This document shows, one piece after another, positions 1-6,370 of a DNA stretch of 13,654 nt. The stretch covers positions 1-13,654 of the forward strand of contig CAKTYF010000048.1 in assembly GCA_934631995.1 (NCBI GenBank), given 5' to 3'. Under the pieces are notes generated by a model. The model searched no databases and was not told where the DNA came from. It saw only the letters and a list, made by a program, of their open reading frames with translations. Position numbers and translations under genes: made by a program. Positions within the stretch are counted from its first letter, which is position 1; every line of letters starts with the position of its first letter. Source of the stretch: an uncultured Eggerthellaceae bacterium (lineage in GTDB: Bacteria; Actinomycetota; Coriobacteriia; Coriobacteriales; Eggerthellaceae).

Positions 1-882
1 CGTACGGAACACCTTGATGTTCACGCCCATGCTCTGGGCGTAGCTTTCGCCCAGCTGATAGGCGCTGATGGGCTTGCTCAGGCCAAACGTGAGTACCGAT
101 GCCACGGCAATCACGGCAATAATAACGCTTACGTCGTTCCAGCCAATGCCCGAGAAACTGCCCACGGACCAGTCGTGCAGGTTCGCGATATTCTGATCGC
201 TGGCGAACGTGATGAAGAATTCCGTGATGGCGGAGCAAATGTAGCCAATCATAACGCCCGCTACTACCAAGATGCCCATGGAGCTTACGCGCCGCGAAAT
301 GGCCAGCACGAACGCCATAGACAGCATGGCGCCAATGAACGCCGCCACGATGAGCGCCCAGGAGCCCAGCACCAGACCCTGGCCCATTCCGACAATCATC
401 ACAATGGCTACAACAAGCTTAGCGCCCGATGAGATACCCAAAATGTACGGGCCGGCAATGGGGTTGTTGAAGAACGTCTGCAGCAGGAAGCCGGAAAGTG
501 CCAGGCCACCGCCCAGCACCGTTGCGGCAATAATGCGCGGCAGACGGATTTGCCAGACCACCTTGTATTCAACGGTTAAATCGTTGCCGGTGCCTTGCCC
601 GCCGTTGAACAGGATGGACGCTAAGTCGTCAACGGGAATCGCAATGCTTCCAATGCAAATGTTCAAAATCAGAAGAACCAGCAAAAGCGCGATGAGCGCT
701 GCGAACACAACGATAACGCGCATGCGGCGGCTCTTCTGCGCTTTTGATAGCGGCGCGGGGGTGTAAGGAGCTGCCTGTTTTGCCGTGTTGGTATTGCCGG
801 TCGCGCTTGTTGCGCAAGAGGCAGCAGCACGGCTGGCTTCCGCAGCCCCGATAGTTTCTTTTTCGCTTTTCTCGTTCAACAT
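1..882 (-). CDS. btuC: FecCD-family ABC permease, probable corrinoid (BtuC-like) transporter, 3' end cut by window
   Basis: Integral membrane permease of a binding-protein-dependent ABC importer. The frame is open from the ATG at 882 to the left edge (294 codons). The N-terminus is a polar, Ala/Thr-rich tail of about 53 residues, longer than usual. It is followed by a first membrane helix (about 54-78), the motif RLPRI (113-117) and the Gly-rich stretch GGGLALSGFLLQ (124-135) leading to NNPIAGPYILGISSGA, all hallmarks of FecCD/BtuC permeases. Further hydrophobic helices continue to the edge. The gene starts 16 bp after the binding-protein gene; AGGAGA overlaps that gene's stop codon and lies rather far (about 12 nt) from the ATG, so translational coupling is likely. 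FecCD proteins carry siderophores, haem or B12; the cobalamin riboswitch heading this operon points to a corrinoid. The ATPase gene would be expected just beyond the window. The family call is secure; the substrate is inferred. Confidence 0.93.
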   Translation of the reverse strand, partial: MLNEKSEKETIGAAEASRAAASCATSATGNTNTAKQAAPYTPAPLSKAQKSRRMRVIVVFAALIALLLVLLILNICIGSIAIPVDDLASILFNGGQGTGNDLTVEYKVVWQIRLPRIIAATVLGGGLALSGFLLQTFFNNPIAGPYILGISSGAKLVVAIVMIVGMGQGLVLGSWALIVAAFIGAMLSMAFVLAISRRVSSMGILVVAGVMIGYICSAITEFFITFASDQNIANLHDWSVGSFSGIGWNDVSVIIAVIAVASVLTFGLSKPISAYQLGESYAQSMGVNIKVFRT

Positions 883-898
883 GGATATGATTCGTCTC

Positions 899-2149
899 CT
901 AGTTCAATCGATAAGCGAAATCGAGCACTTCAGCGCTCTCATCAGTGAAAATGGTGTGCAGGTTCGATACAATGACGCCCGTTTCAACCATTTGCTGGTA
1001 CATGTTCTTGTCGGTGCACCATACGTTTCCGTTTTCGACCGACTTGAATTCCGCCAGAAGGGGGTTCTTTGCAATCAGCTGATCAACCGAGCTCACACCG
1101 CCGTCAATGGTGGCATTGTAAATAAGAATGTCGGCGTCTTTCGCCTGCGCGTAGAACGTTTCCATCTCCATGTTTACGGTGGAAGTTGCGGTGTCTTCGC
1201 CGCCCAGGTCGGTGAAGATGTACGTGCCGCCGGCCATCTCAATCATGCGCGTCACGTAATCGCCCGGCTTGCGCACCACAGCGGCGCCGTTCGAGTTGAT
1301 GTAGAAAAATGCCACGGTCTTGTCCGTTGCTTTTTCGTTTTCCAGCGCTTTGACCAGGCTTTCCTGTTCTTCAAATACGCTTTGGGCCACGTCTTCCTTG
1401 TTCAGCAGCGCGCCATAGAGCTTGACCCACTCCGTGCGTCCAAGAGGCTCGGTTTCCAGGCTGGACTTCTCAATGAGCACGGTGCAGCCCAGGTCGGTTA
1501 GGCGCTCTTTCACTGTGGGGGAGTGGTCGATCATGGTGGACTCAATGGCCAGGGGGCAGCCGGTGGATAATATGAGCTCGTAGTCGGGCTCGCGGTACTT
1601 GCCGCCGTATTTGATGGCTCCCGAAGCGATTGCTTGGGAAGCACGCTCAACGTACAGACCATCGGCGGTAACGCCGGAAAGCGACACGGTGTCGAGCGCG
1701 TCCAGCGCATCGAACAGGCAAAACGTGTCCGTTGCCACCAAGTACAAGTTGTCAAGAGGCTGCTGCAGTATCTTGATGTCGGAAGCCAGGCCATCGGGTG
1801 CGGTTGCGCCTTCGGGCACTATCAGAAAGCGCTGGTTGCCCTCGATGCAGACCAGCTTGTAGCCGCCTTCGTAGTAATCCACCGTGAAGCCTTTTGCGTA
1901 ATGCAGTTCAAGGGAGCTTTCCGGTTCCCAGCCGCACCCTATGTCAGTGTTGTGGAAACCTTCGCCGTCGTTTGCTTGCGAACAGCCGGAAAGAAGACCC
2001 AGGGTAAGGGCGCAGGTCGCAGCGATGAGCGCGATGCGTTTAGCGAAGGTTGCGGTCTTGCCGGTTTTCGCTGCTGTTGTTGCGGCTGCGGCGGTTTCGG
2101 AAGCTGCAGCTGTAATGTTGTGCGCCGCGGAGGCGTAGATGTGCTTCAT
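899..2149 (-). CDS. btuF: Lipoprotein substrate-binding protein of ABC importer (FecB/BtuF-like), probable corrinoid binder
   Basis: Extracellular, lipid-anchored receptor that would deliver substrate to the permease encoded next. Length 416 aa. An unusually long, Ala/Thr-rich n-region precedes the hydrophobic core; the lipobox LLSGC puts the lipidated Cys at residue 56. The body matches the two-lobed Peripla_BP_2 (class III) fold. The second half contains EPLGRTEWVKLYGALL (from residue 234), a typical segment of this family, followed by a long linking helix rich in Glu and Lys and a C-terminal lobe ending in a helix after SNLHTIFTDES. I chose the ATG at 2149: it lies 4 bp after the upstream stop, while the longer frame would start at a TTG inside the upstream gene and add a charged, non-signal extension. 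No strong ribosome-binding site precedes it, so coupling to the upstream gene is likely. Substrate is inferred from the B12 riboswitch; iron or haem would be the alternatives. Confidence 0.9.
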   Translation of the reverse strand: MKHIYASAAHNITAAASETAAAATTAAKTGKTATFAKRIALIAATCALTLGLLSGCSQANDGEGFHNTDIGCGWEPESSLELHYAKGFTVDYYEGGYKLVCIEGNQRFLIVPEGATAPDGLASDIKILQQPLDNLYLVATDTFCLFDALDALDTVSLSGVTADGLYVERASQAIASGAIKYGGKYREPDYELILSTGCPLAIESTMIDHSPTVKERLTDLGCTVLIEKSSLETEPLGRTEWVKLYGALLNKEDVAQSVFEEQESLVKALENEKATDKTVAFFYINSNGAAVVRKPGDYVTRMIEMAGGTYIFTDLGGEDTATSTVNMEMETFYAQAKDADILIYNATIDGGVSSVDQLIAKNPLLAEFKSVENGNVWCTDKNMYQQMVETGVIVSNLHTIFTDESAEVLDFAYRLN

Positions 2150-2153
2150 GGAC

Positions 2154-2588
2154 CTACGCTGCCTTTGCGCCAGAGGCAGCGAACGTGATGGTGTAATCAA
2201 TCAAGTGAGGCATGGCCATAGCGGTAGTTTCCGCTTGCACTTCGAGTGGCGCGTCAAGCGATGCTACCGGGATTTCAAATGTGGATTTGCCCGAAGTCGA
2301 GGTCGGACGGTATTCGTTGTCGTTGACAACCATAAGGTCGTAGCTCGAGCTGCTCCACGTGATGGTTGCCGTCATGCCGTTAGCGTCAACGGTAACGGTT
2401 GCGGGGGATTCAATGGTTGCCTTGCCTGAACCGCCCTCAAGCGTTGCAGGTACTTTATACGTTCCCGTTTCTTGGATAACGCCGTTTTCGACGGTGACCG
2501 GTTTTTGCTTTGCGCCACAGCCGGCAAGCAAGCACAAGGACAAAATAAGAGCGCTCATAACGCTCAACACAACCGCAATTTTCTTCAT
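2154..2588 (-). CDS. Small lipoprotein of unknown function, first gene of the riboswitch-controlled corrinoid operon
   Basis: 144-aa secreted lipoprotein. The signal sequence starts MKKIAVVL and ends in the lipobox LLAGC, with the lipidated Cys at residue 24. The mature part of about 120 residues has no membrane segment and alternates short beta-like stretches with Gly/Ser/Thr turns (TGTYKVPATLEGG, ATITWSSSSYDLMVVNDNEY, STFEIPVASLD), suggesting one beta-sandwich domain. It recalls small domains that accompany metal or haem importers (NEAT-like in general character), but I see no diagnostic ligand motif, so no family is assigned. The start is fixed by GGGGGAGG five bases before the ATG; a longer upstream frame would lie inside the riboswitch. 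It ends 4 bp before the binding-protein gene. Its position directly behind a cobalamin riboswitch implies a role in corrinoid capture or handover. That role is inference. Confidence 0.88.
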   Translation of the reverse strand: MKKIAVVLSVMSALILSLCLLAGCGAKQKPVTVENGVIQETGTYKVPATLEGGSGKATIESPATVTVDANGMTATITWSSSSYDLMVVNDNEYRPTSTSGKSTFEIPVASLDAPLEVQAETTAMAMPHLIDYTITFAASGAKAA

Positions 2589-2593
2589 AAAAA

Positions 2594-2601
2594 CCTCCCC
2601 C
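2594..2601 (-). promoter_or_regulatory. Strong ribosome-binding site beside the riboswitch 3' end
   Basis: GGGGGAGG lies five bases before the ATG of the small lipoprotein gene and only about two bases after the conserved 3' segment of the cobalamin riboswitch. This spacing leaves no room for a separate intrinsic terminator between aptamer and gene, so ligand control probably acts by hiding this site from the ribosome. Confidence 0.75.
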
Positions 2602-2602
2602 T

Positions 2603-2843
2603 GGTGGGCATCCTGACTCGTCTCGCAAGCGGCTTTGCAAATGCGGCGCATGACATGTGTCGCGCGCGAATCTTCATGCAAATCAACCGCTTACCTTCTG
2701 CGCTTTTTACGCAGAAGGGGATTGCCCATCCGCGCAAATCCGGCGCGTACTTTGGCGCGTTTCGGCGTGGTGATCTGACTTTACGACCGCTGAGCAGCCG
2801 TTTCACAGTGGCGGGACCGTGCAGGATTTTCGCCTGCTTCCCC
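2603..2843 (-). promoter_or_regulatory. Cobalamin riboswitch
   Basis: Read on the minus strand, the leader contains the conserved blocks of the B12 aptamer in the right order. At 2843-2821 is GGGGAAGCAGGCGAAAATCC followed by TGC. At 2821-2803 is CACGGTCCCGCCACTGTGA, the near-invariant core. The closing segment AGTCAGGATGCCCACC is at 2618-2603. The span of about 240 nt is slightly longer than the usual 200 or so, and a perfect 9-bp stem (2718-2710 with 2702-2694, a 7-nt loop) fits a variable peripheral arm. Cobalamin riboswitches repress uptake and synthesis genes when B12 is plentiful. The exact outer boundary of helix P1 was not determined. The core motifs make the call very safe; the translational mechanism is inferred from the adjacent ribosome-binding site. 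Confidence 0.96.
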
Positions 2844-2854
2844 AAGTCCGAAAT

Positions 2855-2873
2855 GCTAACTGCACAGTTTAGC
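2855..2873 (-). promoter_or_regulatory. Imperfect hairpin at the 5' edge of the riboswitch leader
   Basis: On the minus strand GCTAAACTGTGCAGTTAGC forms a stem of seven to eight pairs with one bulge, just upstream of the aptamer. A TATGCT hexamer overlaps its start and could be a -10 box, but no convincing -35 box is seen, so the promoter of the corrinoid operon is not firmly located. Confidence 0.35.
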
Positions 2874-3070
2874 ATATTTGTTTTTTCGCATATGCGGCAG
2901 CGCGCTATCTACATGCCTTTGCCCAGGTCTGTTTGCCATTCTCTTACGTTTGTACGTAGGATGTAAACCGTTGTCGGATGCACCGCGGAGCGGGCGGGTG
3001 TGCTACGGTATATTTGGGTGTGCAGGATAATGTTGCACCGGGAAAATAAGCGCAGCAATAAGGGGAAGAT

Positions 3071-3292
3071 GTGGTTCAGTCGGAGCGAGATTTTCAGCGT
3101 CAATGGGAAACAATGCGGCAGCTTCTTGGGGCGGAGGCGCAAGGGAAGCGTCCGCAGGTGATGAATTCCACACGCACCCTTTTCGGCATCAAGAGCCATG
3201 TGGAAGAAGTGATGGAAGCGGTTGCCGCCGAAGATCTTGCGCGCGCGAAAGAGCGCATTGCGCAGGAGCGCGCTGAGCAGCGGAATTGTTGA
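3071..3292 (+). CDS. Small hypothetical helical protein (73 aa)
   Basis: I do not recognise this protein. It starts at a GTG preceded at good spacing by AAGGGGAAG. The sequence is hydrophilic and probably all-helical: MVQSERDFQRQWETMRQLL at the start, and a C-terminal amphipathic or coiled-coil stretch (HVEEVMEAVAAEDLARAKERIAQ, about residues 43-65) rich in Glu, Ala and Arg. There is no signal peptide or membrane segment. The last codons (AAT TGT TGA) lie inside the first arm of the palindromic repeat, so the repeat supplies the stop and may have truncated the original end. A second start (ATG at 3069, other frame) gives only a 30-residue Arg-rich peptide and looks less protein-like. The composition favours a real gene, but without relatives to compare this remains tentative. 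Confidence 0.5.
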   Translation: MVQSERDFQRQWETMRQLLGAEAQGKRPQVMNSTRTLFGIKSHVEEVMEAVAAEDLARAKERIAQERAEQRNC

Positions 3293-3577
3293 CAAATTAC
3301 CCCACCTTTTGTCAACAATTTGCGCGGCGTAGTCCGGGTGCACCTTCTCTGATGCGATGCCGCCCAACAGCGTGGGCGGCATGATAAAAACGGCCCACTT
3401 TTCGGTGGATTTTCTTCTTTCCAATCGTTAAAAACCGACATTTCCCCGGGTCGCATAAAAGTTAGCCAAGGCAAACCCACAGAAAAGTGAGTCGTTTTTA
3501 TCAAGGTGGGGAACCTTGTCGATTTTCGGCTTTAACCAGCGAAATTGTTGACAAAAGGTGGGGTAGTTTGTCAACAA
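3284..3577. repeat. Nested inverted-repeat element (MITE/REP-like candidate)
   Basis: Two inverted pairs share one centre region. The outer pair is 3286-3321 and 3542-3577, 36 bp with one mismatch. Each copy is itself a palindrome: arms TTGTTGACAAA and TTTGTCAACAA flank a G/C-rich middle (TACCCCACC or its complement). The inner pair is 3382-3412 and 3473-3503, 31 bp with four mismatches, containing TGATAAAAACG and CACTTTTC. The gaps between outer and inner arms differ (60 and 38 bp). The whole therefore looks like two diverged copies of one module of about 100-130 bp, lying head to head, rather than one perfect hairpin. No transposase or convincing ORF lies inside. No clear target-site duplication was seen. 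Confidence 0.8.
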
Positions 3578-3608
3578 AAAAAACGCGACGGACAGTGAGT
3601 CCATCGCG
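3576..3608 (-). terminator. Intrinsic terminator downstream of the mrp-like gene
   Basis: On the minus strand a 10-bp stem (3608-3599 with 3593-3584, one G-U pair, loop of five) is followed directly by eight T residues (3583-3576). It lies about 190 nt beyond the stop of the Mrp-family gene, the only upstream minus-strand gene, and its T-tract runs into the outer repeat copy. On the plus strand the same stem is followed by only CTTTTG, so it would act weakly in that direction. Confidence 0.85.
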
Positions 3609-3617
3609 CTTTTGAGG

Positions 3618-3737
3618 GTTCGCTTTGCGGGTGCCTTTAGGAGGCTGCCCCGCGGAAACATACGGCAGGCTGCCCCGCGGAAGCTTCCAGCGGGCTGCCT
3701 TACAGATGCCTTCGGCAGTTCGCTTTGCGGGTGCCTT
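3618..3737. repeat. Cluster of short GC-rich direct repeats
   Basis: GTTCGCTTTGCGGGTGCCTT occurs at 3618-3637 and again at 3718-3737, exactly 100 bp apart. Between them AGGCTGCCCCGCGGAA occurs at 3642-3657 and 3667-3682, 25 bp apart, and further degenerate GGGCTGCC and GCCTTCGG pieces follow. The patch lies between the end of the Mrp-family gene and its terminator and has no convincing ORF. Confidence 0.75.
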
Positions 3738-3794
3738 CAGCGATTCGCTTCGCGGGAGTGCATCGGAGCGCCCTGCTGCATGCGGGAAGGTGCG

Positions 3795-4664
3795 CTATTC
3801 AGCAGCGGCTTCTTCTTCATGTGCTTCTTCGCGGAATGCCTTCTCGACGGCTTCCAGAACGGGGTCAAGAGCACCGTTGATGGCGTATTCCTCGATCTTG
3901 CCCGTGTCACACAGCTGCGCAACGCTGGGGTCAATCGGAAGCGTGGCAACAGCGGGAATGCTGTACTTTTCAGCCACGGCTGCGCCCTGAGGCTCGCCGA
4001 AGATGTGATGCTCTTTGCCGCACTCGTCGCACTTGTAGTACGCCATGTTCTCAACCAGGCCAACTACGGGAACGCCCACGGATCCAGCCAGGTTCACAGC
4101 TTTGCCCACAATCATGGCAACAAGCTCCTGAGGTGCGGAAACGGTAACAATGCCATCGACCGGCAGGCTCTGGAACACGGTCAGGAACACGTCGGAAGTT
4201 CCCGGAGGCATGTCAACGAACAGGTAGTCGATGTCGCCCCAGCATACTTCGTTCCAGAACTGGCTGATGATGCCCGAAACCACGGGGCCGCGCCATGCAA
4301 CAGGGGTATCTTCCTGCGGGAGCAGCAGGTTCACGGACATGACCTTGATGCCGCTTTCGGTTTCGGCAGGAATCAGGCCATCTTCGCAAGCGCTCATCTT
4401 GCCGCCCGTCACGCCAAAGGTGCGGGGAATGGAAGGACCGGTCACGTCGGCGTCCAGGATGCCCACCTTGCATCCGCGCTTGTTCATTTCGGAAGCCAGC
4501 AGAGAGCAAACGCTGGATTTGCCTACGCCGCCCTTACCGGAAACAACGCCGATGACCTTCTTGATGTTGGATTTCTTGTTTTGCGCCATGAAGCGAGGGC
4601 CGGCCTCGCGTTCGCCGCAGCCCTCTTCGCCGCAGCTGCTGCAATGTCCACTGCATTCAGACAT
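3795..4664 (-). CDS. mrp: Mrp/NBP35-family Fe-S cluster carrier ATPase
   Basis: Cytosolic P-loop ATPase (289 aa) that binds and transfers [4Fe-4S] clusters to target proteins. Visible motifs: deviant Walker A GKGGVGKS (43-50), DADVTGPSIP (71-80), the Walker B-like DMPPGTSD (151-158), SAPQELVA (176-183) and a CxxC (Cys212, Cys215) followed by HIFG, the bridging cluster site of this family. A short N-terminal extension carries Cys4, Cys8, Cys11 and Cys16, an NBP35-like cluster seen in many anaerobe homologues; the C-terminal tail is Glu/Ala-rich. The start ATG has GAAAGAGG upstream at suitable spacing. It is monocistronic: divergent from the deaminase gene and closed by the terminator at 3576-3608. 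The neighbouring radical SAM protein and molybdoenzyme would be plausible clients, but a housekeeping role is as likely. Confidence 0.95.
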   Translation of the reverse strand: MSECSGHCSSCGEEGCGEREAGPRFMAQNKKSNIKKVIGVVSGKGGVGKSSVCSLLASEMNKRGCKVGILDADVTGPSIPRTFGVTGGKMSACEDGLIPAETESGIKVMSVNLLLPQEDTPVAWRGPVVSGIISQFWNEVCWGDIDYLFVDMPPGTSDVFLTVFQSLPVDGIVTVSAPQELVAMIVGKAVNLAGSVGVPVVGLVENMAYYKCDECGKEHHIFGEPQGAAVAEKYSIPAVATLPIDPSVAQLCDTGKIEEYAINGALDPVLEAVEKAFREEAHEEEAAAE

Positions 4665-4740
4665 TGATGCCTCTTTCTCTCGTGAAGTGGCAACTCGGGT
4701 AGCACTCGAAGTGTGTCACTGCTAAAAATTTACCTTTCGC

Positions 4741-4749
4741 ATCATACCA
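4741..4749 (-). promoter_or_regulatory. Extended -10 promoter candidate for the mrp-like gene
   Basis: On the minus strand TGGTATGAT is an extended -10 box (TGN + TATGAT), about 77 bp before the start codon. No good -35 box lies 16-18 bp upstream, which is tolerated when the -10 is extended. It sits 16 bp from the -35 hexamer of the opposing promoter. Confidence 0.5.
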
Positions 4750-4764
4750 TATGGAAAGAATGCT

Positions 4765-4793
4765 TTGCGAAAGCTTCTGTGTGCGGTTACTAT
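4765..4793 (+). promoter_or_regulatory. Sigma70-type promoter for the deaminase gene
   Basis: TTGCGA and TACTAT are separated by 17 bp, a good fit to the vegetative consensus. It would give a transcript starting near 4800 and a leader of about 225 nt before the deaminase ATG. Confidence 0.55.
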
Positions 4794-5024
4794 AACGTCA
4801 TGCAATTATAAGAGCGAATCTAACACGGAGGTGTGTTGCAGGCGCGCTTTGAGTACGCACCAAAGGGGCGCGCTGGACGGGTGGACGGTATTTCGCAAGA
4901 AAGCCGACGATGAGTGCCGTGACTACTGACCGCTGACCGTCGGGCAGCGGGCGGGGATGAGCCGGCAAGCTGCTTGTGGAAAAATACGATAAACCAACGG
5001 AAGAGCCGACAGAAAGAGGACAAC
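4794..5024 (+). other. Long untranslated leader of the deaminase gene; contents unassigned
   Basis: With the divergent promoters it makes up a gene-free stretch of 360 bp between the two starts. It contains a small hairpin AACAC-GGAGGT-GTGTT (4821-4836) and GC-rich segments with tandem CTGACCG. I looked for SAH, SAM, THF and purine riboswitch cores and saw none. Ends with the ribosome-binding site AAAGAGGA before the ATG at 5025. A structured regulatory RNA is possible but not shown. Confidence 0.35.
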
Positions 5025-6326
5025 ATGCTGTTTGCAGACATCACTTTGGTTGACGAGAACTTCGAATGCAAGGAACATCAGTGGGTCGGCGTGCGCAACG
5101 ACCGCATTGAGTACGTGGGCGATTGCGCGCCCGAAAACGCTGCTGACTTCGGCGAAGTGTACGAAGGCGCAGGTCGCCTGCTTATGCCGGCGCTCTACAA
5201 CCTGCACGCGCATGCCCCCATGACGCTTTTGCGCGGTTATGCGGAAAACCTGCCGCTCCAGGCGTGGCTGAACGACATGGTGTGGCCGTTCGAAGCGAAG
5301 ATGACGCCCGAGGATAATTACTGGGCAACGCTTCTGTCCTGCGCGGAAATGGCGCGCTACGGTTGCGTTTCCTTCTCTGACATGTATTACCACACGCCCG
5401 AGCGCGCGCAGGCTGTTTGTGAAGCAGGCATGAAGGCGAATCTGTGCACGAGCCCGCTTGCGTTCGAGCCCAAGGACATTTCCGAATACCCGTGTTTCGC
5501 TGAAATGGAAGACGGCATTGCGAACCATAATGGCGAAGCGAACGGTCGCATCAAGTTCGAGGCGTGCGTGCATGCGGAGTACACGAACAACGACGTGACC
5601 TGCAAAAGCGTTGTGGAATGGGCAAAGAAAAACGGCGTTGGCATGCAGATTCATCTGGCGGAAACGGCGTCGGAAGTGCAGGATTGCAAGGATCGTCACA
5701 ACGGCATGACGCCTGCTCAGTGGTTCGATTCGCTGGGTGCATTCGATGTTCCCATGACGGCTGCGCATTGCGTGTGGCTAAGCGACGATGACATTGCGCT
5801 TCTGGCGAAAAAAGGCGTTTCCGTGGCGCTGAATCCGGCATCGAACATGAAGCTGGCCAGCGGTTTTGCTCCCATCGCCGAGCTGTTGGACGCGGGCGTG
5901 AACGTGTGTTTGGGCACCGACGGCATGGCATCGAACAACAATCATGACATGTTCCAGGACATGTATCTTATGGCGCTTTTGCCTAAGGGCAATAAGCTTG
6001 ATCCTGCAGTGGTCACGCCCGAGCAAGTTCTTGCGGCGGCAACGCGCAATGGCGCCGTGGCCCAGGGCCGCACCGATTGCGGTCTGGTGAAGGAAGGTTT
6101 CAAAGCCGATCTTTGCGTGCTGGATGTGACCGGTCCTTCGTGGTGCCCCATGACAGCGCCGCTGGTAAATGTTGTTTATGCAGGTCATGGAAGCGATGTG
6201 GTGCTTACGATGTGCGATGGCGCTGTGGTGTATCGCGATGGCGCTTGGCCGACCATCGATGTTGATGCGGCGAAGGCTCAAGTCGTCGAGCGTACGCAGC
6301 GCATTCAGGCGGAAGTTCGCGGCTAG
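5025..6326 (+). CDS. mtaD: Amidohydrolase, probable 5-methylthioadenosine/S-adenosylhomocysteine (or 5'-deoxyadenosine) deaminase
   Basis: 433-aa cytosolic metal-dependent hydrolase of the amidohydrolase superfamily (TrzA/ATZ/MtaD branch), converting adenine nucleosides such as SAH, MTA or 5'-deoxyadenosine to the inosine form and ammonia. Metal and catalytic residues are in place: HAH (His61, His63) in NLHAHAPMTLLRGYAENLP, IHLAET (His210, Glu213), AHCVWL (His248) and LGTDGMASNNN (Asp299). The usual APHAPYT motif reads CVHAEYTNN around His183, a variant near the substrate pocket. The small beta-sandwich is formed by the first ~55 residues and the C-terminus. The ATG at 5025 follows AGAAAGAGGACAAC; a longer TTG-started frame adds a basic tail without family support. 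The gene is transcribed alone, divergently from the Mrp gene. Substrate choice within the family is not resolvable by eye. 5'-deoxyadenosine, the by-product of radical SAM enzymes, is an attractive option given the radical SAM gene in this window. Confidence 0.9.
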   Translation: MLFADITLVDENFECKEHQWVGVRNDRIEYVGDCAPENAADFGEVYEGAGRLLMPALYNLHAHAPMTLLRGYAENLPLQAWLNDMVWPFEAKMTPEDNYWATLLSCAEMARYGCVSFSDMYYHTPERAQAVCEAGMKANLCTSPLAFEPKDISEYPCFAEMEDGIANHNGEANGRIKFEACVHAEYTNNDVTCKSVVEWAKKNGVGMQIHLAETASEVQDCKDRHNGMTPAQWFDSLGAFDVPMTAAHCVWLSDDDIALLAKKGVSVALNPASNMKLASGFAPIAELLDAGVNVCLGTDGMASNNNHDMFQDMYLMALLPKGNKLDPAVVTPEQVLAAATRNGAVAQGRTDCGLVKEGFKADLCVLDVTGPSWCPMTAPLVNVVYAGHGSDVVLTMCDGAVVYRDGAWPTIDVDAAKAQVVERTQRIQAEVRG

Positions 6327-6335
6327 CGAACGGGA

Positions 6336-6370
6336 ACGGAGCCGGCGGCTTCGCGGGCGGTCGGCTCCGT
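6336..6370. terminator. GC-rich hairpin between convergent genes, possible terminator
   Basis: ACGGAGCCG (6336-6344) pairs perfectly with CGGCTCCGT (6362-6370), starting 10 bp after the deaminase stop. No T-run follows on either strand, so it is not a canonical intrinsic terminator, but its position between convergent genes suggests a transcript-end role. The remaining 110 bp up to the regulator gene hold only GC-rich, partly self-complementary sequence. Confidence 0.45.

Noticed and set aside
2589..2681. Upstream extension of the small lipoprotein into the leader
   Set aside because: It would translate riboswitch sequence and bury the signal peptide 31 residues inside; the ATG at 2588 has an excellent ribosome-binding site.
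3286..3321. First outer repeat arm as a terminator for the small ORF
   Set aside because: The stem is AT-rich with an 11-nt loop and is followed by ATTTGCG rather than a T-run. The inverted copy at 3542-3577 shows it belongs to a repeat.
2909..3424. Minus-strand 171-codon open frame across the small plus-strand ORF and the repeat
   Set aside because: His/Arg/Leu-rich composition without domain logic, start inside the repeat element, and a better plus-strand candidate with a ribosome-binding site.
3545..3577. TTGACA boxes inside the repeat as promoters
   Set aside because: No -10 hexamer lies 16-18 bp away in either direction; the TTGACA is part of the palindrome.
3618..3737. CRISPR-like array
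   Set aside because: Only two copies of each repeat, unequal spacing, no cas genes nearby.
3612..4667. Plus-strand 351-codon open frame opposite the mrp-like gene
   Set aside because: It is antisense to a clear Mrp/NBP35 protein with all motifs; the frame stays open only because of GC-biased codon use, and its start falls in direct repeats.
4794..5024. SAH or SAM riboswitch before the deaminase
   Set aside because: No conserved core of any such class was found on reading the leader; kept only as an unassigned leader.
4923..5768. Minus-strand 281-codon open frame opposite the deaminase gene
   Set aside because: Antisense shadow of a well-supported amidohydrolase; no family motif and Arg/His-rich composition.
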